Assembly (NCBI RefSeq): GCF_004682045.1
Contig: NZ_QUZT01000010.1
Coordinates: forward strand, 60,549 to 124,548
Origin: Pseudomonas nabeulensis
GTDB lineage: Bacteria > Pseudomonadota > Gammaproteobacteria > Pseudomonadales > Pseudomonadaceae
Direction of reading: 5' to 3'
Length of the DNA: 64,000 nucleotides
Part shown: in pieces, positions 16,812-25,968 of the stretch
How the letters are laid out: every line of letters starts with the position of its first letter
How positions within the stretch are numbered: position 1 is the first letter of the stretch
Position numbers and translations under genes: made by a program
The notes under the pieces: model-generated
Database searches by the model: none
Told to the model about the DNA's origin: nothing
What the model saw: the letters and a program-made list of their open reading frames with translations, nothing else

Positions 16812-17656
16812 AAAAGTTACTGCTGCCACTGTTTGCCGTCGCCTTGCTCGCCGGCTGCGATAAAAAGGCCGAAGAGCCTGTAAAACCTGCCGCTGTCAGT
16901 TACATCGATAAGATCAAGGCCCGCGACAAGCTGATCGTCGGCGTATTCACCGACAAACCGCCGTTCGGCTTTGTGAACGAAGCGGGCCGTTACGTCGGCT
17001 TCGATACCGACATCGGCCGCCAATTCGCCAAGGACCTGCTGGGCGATGAAAACAAAGTCGAATTCGTCGCCGTCGAGCCGGCCAGCCGTATTCCGTTTCT
17101 GCAAAGCGACAAGGTCGACCTGATTCTCGCCAACATGACCGTGACCCCGGAACGCAAGGAAGCGGTGGACTTCACCAACCCCAACCTGAAAGTCGCGGTG
17201 CAGGCTCTGGTGCCGAACGACAGCGCGGTGAAAAGCCTGGATGACCTGGCCAGCCGCACCACTATCGTCACCACCGGCACCACCGCCGATATCTGGCTGA
17301 CCAAAAACCACCCGGACTGGAAACTGCTCAAGTTCGAGAAAAACTCCGAGTCGCTGCAAGCCTTGTCGGCTGGCCGTGGTGATGCCTACGCCCAAGACAA
17401 CCTGGTGCTGTTCAGCTGGGCCAAGCAGAACCCTGGCTATCGCGTGCTGGAAGAAAAACTCGGTGATGAAGCGCCGATTGCGCCGGCGGTGAAGAAGGGC
17501 AATACCGAGTTGCGTGACTGGGTGAATGCCGAATTGGCCAAGTTGGGTGAGGAGAAATTCCTGCTCAAGCTGTATGACCAATATGTGCGTAAAGAGCTGA
17601 GCGATGACACCAAGCCTGAGAGTGTGATTGTTGAAGGCGGTAAGTGGCAGGGCTGA
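16808..17656 (+). CDS. Amino-acid ABC transporter substrate-binding lipoprotein
   Basis: A 282-residue family 3 extracellular solute-binding protein. It has a lipoprotein signal peptide with lipobox LLAGC (Cys16), so it is probably anchored to a membrane rather than free in the periplasm. RDKLIVGVFTDKPPFGFVNE opens the first lobe, and FTNPNLKVAVQALVP and LAQDNLVLFSW-like segments follow the family layout. It is the last gene in the operon; many operons place the binding protein first. The ligand may be an acidic or other polar amino acid. Confidence 0.9.
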   Translation: MKKLLLPLFAVALLAGCDKKAEEPVKPAAVSYIDKIKARDKLIVGVFTDKPPFGFVNEAGRYVGFDTDIGRQFAKDLLGDENKVEFVAVEPASRIPFLQSDKVDLILANMTVTPERKEAVDFTNPNLKVAVQALVPNDSAVKSLDDLASRTTIVTTGTTADIWLTKNHPDWKLLKFEKNSESLQALSAGRGDAYAQDNLVLFSWAKQNPGYRVLEEKLGDEAPIAPAVKKGNTELRDWVNAELAKLGEEKFLLKLYDQYVRKELSDDTKPESVIVEGGKWQG

Positions 17657-17663
17657 TATCGCT

Positions 17664-17727
17664 ATCGGGGGCAAGCCCCCTCCCACAGAGGAACGCATTC
17701 CAATGTGGGAGGGGGCTTGCCCCCGAT
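17664..17727. repeat. REP doublet, inside-out arrangement
   Basis: Two inverted REP arms with GTGGG ends facing each other, spaced by only 18 bases, directly after the ABC operon. A TGAGGCC flank on the right resembles the inside-out copy at 3600-3689. Confidence 0.92.
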
Positions 17728-17747
17728 GAGGCCCTCCCAGTCACCGC

Positions 17748-18072
17748 CTATTCAGGCCAATGCCACGCCGGCGCATCCAAAACCCCCTGCCCCACAATCC
17801 GCGTCTCCCCCAGCACCTTCTCCAACACAATCGAATTACACCCCTCATCCTGCTGCAACGCCGCAATCAAGCGGCTGGCATGGGACACCACCCTCACGGG
17901 CCAACGCGTTGATCACCCCGCCCTGGGCGGTTTCCGCCAGCAGCCGCAGGGCACGGTACAGGTTGGACTTGCCGCTGCCATTGGGGCCGGTGACCAGGTT
18001 GAGCCGGTCCAGAGGCACCACCCATTTATTGATTGAGCGGTAATTGGCCACCGCAAGGGTTTTGAGCATCAA
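17748..18072 (-). pseudogene. Remnant of an AAA-family (RecF/SMC-like) ATPase
   Basis: On the minus strand the first 65 or so codons are a clean ATPase start: MMLKTLAVANYRSINKWVVP, then Walker A GPNGSGKSN and RALRLLAETAQGGVINALAR. The frame then breaks near 17885. In another frame an intact C-terminal piece follows (SRLIAALQQDEGCNSIVLEK, then GETRIVGQG...APAWHWPE and a TAG at 17748-17750). The middle of the protein, including Walker B and the signature, is missing. Full-length relatives are predicted ATPases of about 370 or more residues. This is an internal deletion with frameshift, flanked on both sides by REP elements that may have taken part. Confidence 0.8.
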
Positions 18073-18082
18073 TCAAGTACCT

Positions 18083-18188
18083 GTAGTGAGCGGGCTTGCC
18101 CCGCGCGAGGCCCTAACGGCCCTACAAGTGGGTCATAACCGTTTGGGGCGGCTTCGCCCCCCCAGCGCGGGGCAAGCCCGCTCACCAC
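18083..18188. repeat. REP doublet of a second family
   Basis: Inverted arms GTAGTGAGCGGGCTTGCCCC and the matching CAGCGCGGGGCAAGCCCGCTC around an imperfect inner stem. It belongs to the same family as the longer copy at 57110-57241 and not to the GTGGGAGG family. It lies between the ATPase remnant and the pump operon. Confidence 0.88.
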
Positions 18189-18276
18189 AGACAGAAACCA
18201 TGCACAGGCGGAACCCTGAACTAAGCTCACAGTCGCATACACACTGGCAAGTCGGCATCACGCAAAAGGAGCCTGC

Positions 18277-19359
18277 ATGGGCGGTCGTATTTCCACCTGT
18301 ATTTTCGGACTTGGCCTACTGACGCTGTTAAGCGGTTGCGGCCAGGAAAAGGCCGAGCCCAAGCAGCACTCGCGGGTCTTTGTGCAGACCGTGCAGTCGA
18401 CGGACTTCGCGGCGGCGGTCACGCTTACCGGGGATATCCAGGCCCGGGTGCAAACCGACCTGTCCTTCCGCGTCGGTGGCAAGATCATCCAGCGCATGGT
18501 GGACGTGGGCGACCGCGTCACCGCCAAGCAAGTGCTGGCCAAACTCGACCCCAAAGACTTGCAGACCAATGTCGACTCCGCCCAGGCCCAGGTCGTGGCC
18601 GAACAGGCGCGGGTCAAGCAGACCGCTGCCGCGTTCGTGCGCCAGGAAAAACTCTTGCCCAAGGGCTACACCAGCCGCAGCGAATACGACGCCGCCCAGG
18701 CCGCCTTGCGCAGCAGCCAAAGCGCCTTGACCGCCGCCCAGGCCCAGTTGGCCAACGCCCGCGAACAACTCGGCTACACCGCCCTGATTGCCGATGCTCC
18801 CGGCGTGATTACCGCGCGCCAGGCCGAAGTGGGCCAGGTGGTGCAGGCCACCATGCCGATCTTCAGCCTGGCCCAGGACGGTGAGCGCGATGCGGTGTTC
18901 AACGTCTATGAATCACTGTTGGTAGAGCCGCCGCCGGAGGCGCCGATCACCGTCAGTCTGCTGGACAACCCGAGCATCAAGGCCCAGGGCAAAGTCCGCG
19001 AGGTGACACCCGCCGTCGCGGCCAACACCGGCACCGTGCAGGTCAAGATTGCCCTCGACGCGTTGCCCAAGGGCATGCAACTGGGCTCGGTGGTCAGCGC
19101 CACTGCCAATGGCCCGGCCAAGCCCAGTATCGAGTTGCCGTGGGCCGCACTCACCAAAGACCTCAATGACCCCGCCGTGTGGCTGATCGACGGCGACGGC
19201 AAGGCGCAATTGCACAAGGTCGGCGTGGCGCGTTACCTCACCGGCAAAGTCATCATCAACGACGGCCTCAAGGGCGGCGAAAAAGTCGTGGTGGCTGGCG
19301 GGCAACTGCTGCACCCCGGCATGCTGGTCGAGATTGCCCAGCAAGGAGCCCAGCCATGA
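18277..19359 (+). CDS. triA: RND efflux periplasmic adaptor lipoprotein, TriA-like
   Basis: A 360-residue membrane fusion protein with a lipobox LLSGC (Cys21). The order is typical: beta-barrel and lipoyl halves around FRVGGKIIQRMVDVGDRVTA, then a helical hairpin (about 80-150, rich in Ala/Gln), then the closing lipoyl part GVITARQAEVGQVVQ and a beta-barrel with membrane-proximal domain. It overlaps a second adaptor gene by four bases, and an RND pump follows. Two adaptors plus one RND is the layout of P. aeruginosa TriABC, whose outer-membrane partner OpmH is encoded elsewhere; none is seen here either. AAAGGAG precedes the ATG. Confidence 0.85.
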   Translation: MGGRISTCIFGLGLLTLLSGCGQEKAEPKQHSRVFVQTVQSTDFAAAVTLTGDIQARVQTDLSFRVGGKIIQRMVDVGDRVTAKQVLAKLDPKDLQTNVDSAQAQVVAEQARVKQTAAAFVRQEKLLPKGYTSRSEYDAAQAALRSSQSALTAAQAQLANAREQLGYTALIADAPGVITARQAEVGQVVQATMPIFSLAQDGERDAVFNVYESLLVEPPPEAPITVSLLDNPSIKAQGKVREVTPAVAANTGTVQVKIALDALPKGMQLGSVVSATANGPAKPSIELPWAALTKDLNDPAVWLIDGDGKAQLHKVGVARYLTGKVIINDGLKGGEKVVVAGGQLLHPGMLVEIAQQGAQP

Positions 19360-20426
19360 AGCGCCTGACGGTGTTACTCGCCGCCAGCCTGTTGCTGGTG
19401 GCCTGCTCCAAGGAAGACGCACCGCCGGAGCCCGTGCGGCCGGTGTTGTCGATGGAAGTGAAAGCCGAGGACCAGGAAACCCTCGGCCGCTTCGCCGGCA
19501 CCATCCAGGCCCGCTACGAAAGCAACCTGGGTTTCCGCGTACCGGGCCGTATCGCCCGTCGCGCGGTGGATGTGGGCGCCGAAGTGGAGAAGGGCGCCTT
19601 GCTCGCCGTGCTCGACCCCACCGACCAGCAAAACCAACTGCGCGCCGCCCAGGGCGACCTGGCCAGGGTGCAGGCGCAATTTATCAATGCCCAGGCCAAT
19701 GCCCGCCGCCAGCAGGAATTGTTCAACCGTGGCGTCGGCGCCCAGGCCCAGTTGGATATCGCTCAGACTGACTTGAAAACCACCCAGGCTTCCCTCGACC
19801 AGGCCCAAGCCTCGGTCAACCAGGCCAAGGACCAACTCAACTACGCCGAGCTGCGCACCGACCACGCCGGCATTGTCACGGCCTGGAACGCCGAGGCTGG
19901 CCAGGTGGTCAGCGCCGGGCAGCAGGTGGTGACGTTGGCCCGCCCGGACATCAAGGAAGCCGTGATCGACCTGCCCGCCGGCCTCGCCGAACGCCTGCCG
20001 CCGGACGTGGTGTTTTTGGTAGCCGCACAGTTGGACCCCGACGTGCACACCACCGCCATCGTGCGCGAGATCGAGCCCCAGGCCCAAAGCGCCACGCGCA
20101 CCCGTCGTGCGCGCCTGACCCTGACCGAGACGCCGCCTGCGTTCCGTCTGGGCACGGCGATCAGCGTCACGTTGAGCACCGCCATCGCACCGCGTATCGA
20201 AGTGCCCCTGAGCGCCTTGCAGGAGGTTGACGGCAAAACCCGCATCTGGCTGCTCGACACCCAGAGCCAGACCGTGCAACCGCGTGAGGTAACGCTCATC
20301 AGCCGCGACGCCCACAGCGCATTGCTCAATGGTGGCGTCAAACCCGGCGAGCGTATCGTCACCGCCGGCGTGAACAGCCTGAAGCCTGGGCAAAAAGTCA
20401 AAATCGACGAGGACAGCCCGCGATGA
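19356..20426 (+). CDS. triB: RND efflux periplasmic adaptor lipoprotein, TriB-like
   Basis: A 356-residue second membrane fusion protein, lipobox LLVAC (Cys17). It has the same domain order as its neighbour: FRVPGRIARRAVDVGAEVEK in the first lipoyl half, a long Gln/Ala-rich hairpin at about 85-165, and IVTAWNAEAGQVVSAGQQVV closing the lipoyl domain. In TriABC both adaptors are needed and are thought to act as a heteromer; the same is likely here. Start and stop overlap the neighbouring genes (ATGA on both sides). Confidence 0.87.
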   Translation: MKRLTVLLAASLLLVACSKEDAPPEPVRPVLSMEVKAEDQETLGRFAGTIQARYESNLGFRVPGRIARRAVDVGAEVEKGALLAVLDPTDQQNQLRAAQGDLARVQAQFINAQANARRQQELFNRGVGAQAQLDIAQTDLKTTQASLDQAQASVNQAKDQLNYAELRTDHAGIVTAWNAEAGQVVSAGQQVVTLARPDIKEAVIDLPAGLAERLPPDVVFLVAAQLDPDVHTTAIVREIEPQAQSATRTRRARLTLTETPPAFRLGTAISVTLSTAIAPRIEVPLSALQEVDGKTRIWLLDTQSQTVQPREVTLISRDAHSALLNGGVKPGERIVTAGVNSLKPGQKVKIDEDSPR

Positions 20427-23400
20427 AAGGGAGCTTCAACTTATCCGACTGGGCCCTCAAGCATCAGTCCTTCGTCTGGTACCTGATGTTCGTCGCGCTG
20501 CTGATGGGCGTGTTCTCCTACATGAACCTGGGCCGCGAGGAAGACCCCTCGTTCACCATCAAGACCATGGTGATCCAGACCCGCTGGCCGGGCGCGACCC
20601 AGGAAGAAACCCTCAAGCAAGTCACCGACCGCATCGAGAAAAAACTCGAAGAGCTGGACTCCCTCGACTACGTGAAAAGCTACACCCGGCCCGGTGAGTC
20701 CACGGTGTTCGTGTTCTTGAAGGACACCACCAGCGCCAAGGACATCCCCCATATCTGGTACCTGGTGCACAAGAAGATCGACGATATTCGTGGCTCCTTC
20801 CCCCAAGGGTTGCAGGGGCCGTCGTTCAACGATGAGTTCGGTGACGTGTTCGGCTCGGTGTACGCGTTTACCGGCGACGGCCTGACCATGCGCCAGCTGC
20901 GCGACTACGTGGAACAGGTGCGCGCCGAGATCCGTTCGGTGCCGGGGCTGGGCAAGGTCGAGATGATCGGCCAGCAGGACGAAGTGATTTACCTGAATTT
21001 CTCCACGCGCAAACTGGCGGCGCTGGGGATTGATCAACGTCAGGTCGTGCAAAGCCTGCAATCGCAGAATGCGGTGACGCCCGCCGGGGTGATCGAGGCC
21101 GGGCCCGAGCGGATTTCCGTGCGCACGTCTGGGCAGTTCGCTTCGGAAAAAGACCTGGCCAACGTCAACCTGCGGCTCAATGACCGTTTCTATCGCCTGG
21201 CGGATATCGCCGACATCAGCCGTGGCTACGTCGACCCGGCGCGGCCGATGTTCCGGTTCAACGGCAAACCGGCGATTGGCCTGGCGATTGCCATGCAGAA
21301 GGGCGGCAATATCCAGGCCTTCGGCAAGGCCCTGCATACGCGTATGGACGAGCTGACCGCCGACCTGCCGGTGGGCGTGGGCGTGCACAAGGTGTCCGAC
21401 CAGGCCGAAGTGGTGGAGGAGGCCGTCGGCGGCTTTACCAGCGCGTTGTTCGAAGCAGTGATCATTGTGCTGGTGGTGAGCTTTATCAGCCTTGGGATGC
21501 GTGCCGGGCTTGTGGTCGCATGCTCGATCCCGCTGGTGCTGGCGCTGGTGTTCGTGTTCATGGAGTACAGCGGCATCACCATGCAGCGGGTCTCGCTGGG
21601 CGCGTTGATCATCGCCCTTGGCTTGCTGGTGGACGACGCGATGATCACCGTGGAGATGATGATCACGCGCCTGGAAAAAGGCGAAACCAAGGAACAGGCG
21701 GCGACCTACGCCTACACGTCCACGGCGTTCCCCATGCTCACCGGTACGTTGGTGACGGTGGCCGGTTTTGTGCCGATTGGCCTCAACGCCAGCTCGGCGG
21801 GCGAATACACCTTTACCCTGTTCGCGGTGATTGCCGTGGCGATGCTGGTGTCGTGGGTGGTGGCGGTGCTGTTTGCGCCGGTGATCGGCGTGCATATCCT
21901 CAGTGCCAATGTGAAACCCCACGATGCCGAGCCGGGCCGCATCGGCCGCGCGTTCAATAACGGCATGCTGTGGGCGATGCGCAACCGCTGGTGGGCCATT
22001 GGCATCACCGTGGCGCTGTTTGCGGCCTCGGTGTTCTCCATGCAGTTTGTGCAGAACCAATTCTTTCCGTCGTCGGACCGCCCGGAAATTCTCGTCGACC
22101 TGAACCTGCCGCAAAACGCCTCGATCAACGAGACGCGCAAGGCCGTCGACCGCCTGGAAGCGATCATCAAGGACGACCCGGACATCGCGCGCTGGAGTAC
22201 CTATATCGGCCAGGGCGCGATCCGTTTCTACCTGCCGCTGGATCAGCAACTGGAAAACCCGTATTACGCGCAACTGGTGATCGTCAGTAAAGGCCTGGAA
22301 GAGCGTGGCGAGTTGATCAAGCGCCTGCAAAAGCGCCTGCGCGATGATTTCGTCGGCATCGGCAGCTTTGTGCAACCCCTGGAGATGGGCCCGCCGGTGG
22401 GGCGGCCGATCCAGTACCGCGTGTCCGGCAAAGACATTGACCAGGTGCGCAAACACGCCATCGAACTGGCGACTTTGCTCGATCAAAATACCCATCTGGG
22501 CGAGATCATCTACGATTGGAACGAGCCCGGAAAAGTGCTGCGGGTGGACATCGCCCAGGACAAGGCGCGGCAACTGGGGTTGTCGTCGGAAGACGTGGCG
22601 CAGTTGATGAACAGCGTGGTCAGCGGTGCCTCGGTGACCCAGGTGCACGACGATATCTACCTGATCAACGTGGTCGGCCGCGCCGAAGACGCCGAGCGGG
22701 GCACGCCGGAAACCTTGCAAAACCTGCAAATCGTCACGCCCAACGGCACCTCGATTCCGCTGCTGGCCTTCGCCACCGTGCGTTACGAGCTGGAACAGCC
22801 GCTGGTGTGGCGGCGCGACCGCAAGCCGACCATCACCGTCAAGGCCTCGGTGCGCGATGAGATGCAGCCCACCGACCTGGTGAAACAGCTGGCGCCGACC
22901 ATCGACAAGTTCAACGCCGGTTTGCCGGTGGGCTACAAGGTCGCCACCGGCGGCACCGTGGAAGAAAGCGGCAAGGCCCAGGGCCCGATCGCCAGCGTGG
23001 TGCCGTTGATGCTGTTCCTGATGGCGACGTTCCTGATGATCCAACTGCACAGCGTGCAGAAGATGTTCCTGGTGGCGAGTGTCGCGCCGCTTGGGCTGAT
23101 CGGCGTGGTGCTGGCGCTGATTCCCACGGGGACGCCCATGGGCTTTGTGGCGATCCTCGGGATTCTGGCGTTGATCGGCATCATCATCCGCAACTCGGTG
23201 ATCCTGGTGACGCAGATTCACGAGTATGAAGTGGCCGGCTATTCACCGTGGGATGCGGTGGTGGAAGCCACCGAGCATCGGCGCAGGCCGATCCTGCTGA
23301 CAGCGGCGGCGGCGAGCCTGGGCATGATCCCGATTGCGCGGGAAGTGTTCTGGGGACCGATGGCGTACGCGATGATTGGCGGGATTATTGTTGCCACGTT

Positions 23401-23482
23401 ACTGACTTTGCTGTTCCTGCCGGCGCTGTATGTGGCCTGGTACAAGATCCGCGAGCCGAAACAGGACCATCAGACACAGTGA
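20423..23482 (+). CDS. triC: RND efflux pump inner-membrane transporter, TriC-like
   Basis: A 1019-residue RND transporter with 12 predicted helices in two halves: helix 1 at about 17-37, five more around 335-515, helix 7 near 530, and the last five at about 850-1005. The proton-relay aspartates are in ALGLLVDDAMITVEMMITR (about residues 400-417). NLGREEDPSFTIKTMVIQTR near residue 35 marks the AcrB/MexB superfamily branch containing TriC. Substrates of P. aeruginosa TriABC include triclosan and SDS; those of this pump are unknown. It ends ten bases before a REP doublet, with no obvious U-tract terminator. Confidence 0.92.
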   Translation: MKGSFNLSDWALKHQSFVWYLMFVALLMGVFSYMNLGREEDPSFTIKTMVIQTRWPGATQEETLKQVTDRIEKKLEELDSLDYVKSYTRPGESTVFVFLKDTTSAKDIPHIWYLVHKKIDDIRGSFPQGLQGPSFNDEFGDVFGSVYAFTGDGLTMRQLRDYVEQVRAEIRSVPGLGKVEMIGQQDEVIYLNFSTRKLAALGIDQRQVVQSLQSQNAVTPAGVIEAGPERISVRTSGQFASEKDLANVNLRLNDRFYRLADIADISRGYVDPARPMFRFNGKPAIGLAIAMQKGGNIQAFGKALHTRMDELTADLPVGVGVHKVSDQAEVVEEAVGGFTSALFEAVIIVLVVSFISLGMRAGLVVACSIPLVLALVFVFMEYSGITMQRVSLGALIIALGLLVDDAMITVEMMITRLEKGETKEQAATYAYTSTAFPMLTGTLVTVAGFVPIGLNASSAGEYTFTLFAVIAVAMLVSWVVAVLFAPVIGVHILSANVKPHDAEPGRIGRAFNNGMLWAMRNRWWAIGITVALFAASVFSMQFVQNQFFPSSDRPEILVDLNLPQNASINETRKAVDRLEAIIKDDPDIARWSTYIGQGAIRFYLPLDQQLENPYYAQLVIVSKGLEERGELIKRLQKRLRDDFVGIGSFVQPLEMGPPVGRPIQYRVSGKDIDQVRKHAIELATLLDQNTHLGEIIYDWNEPGKVLRVDIAQDKARQLGLSSEDVAQLMNSVVSGASVTQVHDDIYLINVVGRAEDAERGTPETLQNLQIVTPNGTSIPLLAFATVRYELEQPLVWRRDRKPTITVKASVRDEMQPTDLVKQLAPTIDKFNAGLPVGYKVATGGTVEESGKAQGPIASVVPLMLFLMATFLMIQLHSVQKMFLVASVAPLGLIGVVLALIPTGTPMGFVAILGILALIGIIIRNSVILVTQIHEYEVAGYSPWDAVVEATEHRRRPILLTAAAASLGMIPIAREVFWGPMAYAMIGGIIVATLLTLLFLPALYVAWYKIREPKQDHQTQ

Positions 23483-23491
23483 GGTTTAAAT

Positions 23492-23579
23492 GTGGGAGGG
23501 GGCTTGCCCCCGATTGCAGTGGGTCAGCCAACAGATATGCAAGCTGATACACCGCTATCGGGGGCAAGCCCCCTCCCAC
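23492..23579. repeat. REP doublet, standard arrangement
   Basis: Two perfect inverted arms (23492-23514 and 23557-23579), GTGGG ends outward, ten bases after the RND stop. Confidence 0.95.
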
Positions 23580-23696
23580 ATTTGAATTTCTATTTGCCTG
23601 AATGCCTGTGGGAAACATCCTGAAATGCCCAGCCCAGGCATACCCGCCCCCCAAGTGTTCTACCCTCCCGACCTCCACCCCAATCGGTCGAACACC

Positions 23697-25877
23697 ATGA
23701 ACTGGCAACGTCATCTTTTACTGGTCTGCACGTTCCTCCTCTCACCGCTGGCCTCTGCCGCGATCCTTCTGGAAAACCCCTTGTGGCGCGTCGAACTCGA
23801 CCCCGCCACCCTCGCCATCACCGTCACGCCCAGCGGCCAGGCGCCGGTGCAAGCCTCCAGCGGCCTACCGGCGCGGGCGGTCAGCCAGCTCGCTCAAACC
23901 GACCAACAGGCCAACTGGCAGTGGGACGACGGCGCCTTTCGCGTGCGTGCCACCCTTGAACAGCGCGACCTCACGCTGACGCTCCGCGCACGTGAGCCGG
24001 GCGACCTGACGATCCTCCAACAACCCGCCAGCGCCATCGGCAAAGGCCTGATGTGGCCGTTGGCGGAGGGGCATTACGTCCCTGCGGGCAATGCCGTGTG
24101 GACGGCGTTCTTGCAAGAGCAAGGCGACCTCAACACCACCCAGGATCTCAGCCTGCCGCTGTGGGGCCTGGACCACGGCCCATTCACCCTGAACTGGCTG
24201 TTGACCAACTCCTACAACAACCGCTTGCGCTGGCAGGGCAAGATGGCCTTGTCGCTGGCCCATGAATTCACCGCGCTCGATCCCAGCGCACCGATGACCC
24301 TGGTATTGCACCTGGGCGACGCTGACCCCTTGGCCGGCGCCAAGCGTTATCGCCAGTGGCTGGTGGAACAGGGCCGCTATGAACCGCTGGCGGACAAGCT
24401 GCGCCAGACGCCCGAGGCCGAAAAGCTGTTGGGCGCCAGTCATGTCTACCTGTGGGGCAATGACCTGCTGGCCCTGGACGATGTAAGTGACTGGCCGCTG
24501 TTGCTCAAGCGGCTGCGCGGGCATGAGCTCAAAGGCTTGTTGGACAAGGAAACCGCCAAGGTGCTGGCACAGACCACCGCGCTCAATCGCTATGAGCAGA
24601 CCGTCCTTCTGCGCGGCCTGAATGCGGCCATCAATAAAAAGGCCCGCCAGAGTTGGCAAGTGGATCAACCCGATATGAGCCGCCTGGCTGTACGGTATGG
24701 CGAGCTTCGCGGTGAACTGGCCGTCGCGTTCGCCGGGGCACTGCGTGACACCCCCGAGGCGTGGGGCAGCCAGACCATTCAAGCGCTGGGCAAGGCGGGG
24801 CTTTCGCGCTTGCTGGTGACCCTGGGTGAAGGCTGGGAGGGCGGGCTGTGGCACCCCGAGGCGATTCGCGCCGGGGTCGATGCGGGGTTCCTGATGGCGC
24901 CTTACGACTCTTATGAAACCGCCTTGTCTGCCAGCGAAAACCCGGATTGGACCACCGCTCACCTGGGCAGCAGGGCCTATCGCGACTGCGCCATCATGTT
25001 GAAGGGCGGCACGCTCAAGAGCGGTTTCCAGCAGTCCGGCCACTACACCGACCCGCGTTGCGTACGGCCCTTACTGGAAGCCCGGGTGAAGGCCGTCCAA
25101 GCCAAGGCCGGTTTCAACGCCTGGTTCCTCGACGCCTACGCCACCAGCATGGTGTTTGACAGCTACCGCGACAGCGCGCCGATGACCCAGGCACAGAATG
25201 CCGAAGGCAATATCGACGCCTCCCGCTGGCTCAATACCGTGCTCAAACTGCCGGCCGGTTCAGAGGATGGCAACGCCATCACCGCCCAAGGCATCCTGTT
25301 CGCCCATGGCATGCAGACGCCGGTGATTGGCTGGGGTAATCCTGCGATGACCCAGGACAAACAATCGCCGTATTACGTCGGTAACTGGTACCCGCCGGAG
25401 CAACCGACGGTGTTCTTCAAAGCGGTGCCATTGAACGAGCCGTTTCGCACGGTGCACTTCGAGCCGAGCATGCGCTTGCCGCTGTATCAAGCGGTGTTCC
25501 ATGGCTCGGTGATCACGACCCATCACTGGTTGTTCGACAGCCTGAAGCTGAGCAATGTGCGGGCTGAGAATGAACTGGCTCAACTGCTCTACAACGTGCC
25601 GCCGCTGTATCACTTGAGTGCGGCGACGGTTAAGCAGCGTTTGCCGGTGATTGAGCGTCAGGACCGGTTTTTTCGGCCGTTGCATCAGCGCCTGGCGACC
25701 CAGGCCATGACCGGGTTTCGTTGGCTGACAGAGGATCGGTTGGTGCAGGAGACCACGTTTGCCGATGGGACGCGGTTGGTGGGGAATTTTGCTGCGGCAT
25801 CGAGAGAGGGCTATGCCGCGAGCAGCATTACAGCGTTAGTGGTGGGTGAGAAACCGGTGGTGTATCAGGTCGATTAG
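23697..25877 (+). CDS. Secreted putative glycoside hydrolase
   Basis: A 726-residue exported protein with signal peptide MNWQRHLLLVCTFLLSPLAS and a cleavage site near residues 20-22. A beta-rich N-terminal part (about 25-230) is followed by a probable TIM barrel. Acidic residues sit in barrel-strand-like segments such as LLVTLGEGWEGGLWHPEAI, GFLMAPYDSYETA and FNAWFLDAYATSMVFDSY. This layout recalls GH101-like and related retaining glycosidases, but I cannot name the family with certainty. It stands alone between two REP doublets with no sugar transporter nearby. The start at 23697 gives a good signal peptide; a longer in-frame start at 23625 would bury it. Confidence 0.55.
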   Translation: MNWQRHLLLVCTFLLSPLASAAILLENPLWRVELDPATLAITVTPSGQAPVQASSGLPARAVSQLAQTDQQANWQWDDGAFRVRATLEQRDLTLTLRAREPGDLTILQQPASAIGKGLMWPLAEGHYVPAGNAVWTAFLQEQGDLNTTQDLSLPLWGLDHGPFTLNWLLTNSYNNRLRWQGKMALSLAHEFTALDPSAPMTLVLHLGDADPLAGAKRYRQWLVEQGRYEPLADKLRQTPEAEKLLGASHVYLWGNDLLALDDVSDWPLLLKRLRGHELKGLLDKETAKVLAQTTALNRYEQTVLLRGLNAAINKKARQSWQVDQPDMSRLAVRYGELRGELAVAFAGALRDTPEAWGSQTIQALGKAGLSRLLVTLGEGWEGGLWHPEAIRAGVDAGFLMAPYDSYETALSASENPDWTTAHLGSRAYRDCAIMLKGGTLKSGFQQSGHYTDPRCVRPLLEARVKAVQAKAGFNAWFLDAYATSMVFDSYRDSAPMTQAQNAEGNIDASRWLNTVLKLPAGSEDGNAITAQGILFAHGMQTPVIGWGNPAMTQDKQSPYYVGNWYPPEQPTVFFKAVPLNEPFRTVHFEPSMRLPLYQAVFHGSVITTHHWLFDSLKLSNVRAENELAQLLYNVPPLYHLSAATVKQRLPVIERQDRFFRPLHQRLATQAMTGFRWLTEDRLVQETTFADGTRLVGNFAAASREGYAASSITALVVGEKPVVYQVD

Positions 25878-25893
25878 CGGTGCCTTTGAGACC

Positions 25894-25964
25894 ATCGGGG
25901 GCAAGCCCCCTCCCACATTTGATAGGCGGCGCGGTCAAAATGTGGGAGGGGGCTTGCCCCCGAT
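25894..25964. repeat. REP doublet, inside-out arrangement
   Basis: Arms 25894-25916 and 25942-25964 with GTGGG ends inward and 25 bases between. The stop codon of the methyltransferase begins five bases after the second arm. Confidence 0.92.
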
Positions 25965-25968
25965 GGCG

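Noticed and set aside
20441..23221. A 926-codon minus-strand open frame opposite the RND pump
   Set aside because: It is a shadow of the triC-like gene: extreme His/Gln/Arg content and no recognisable domain.
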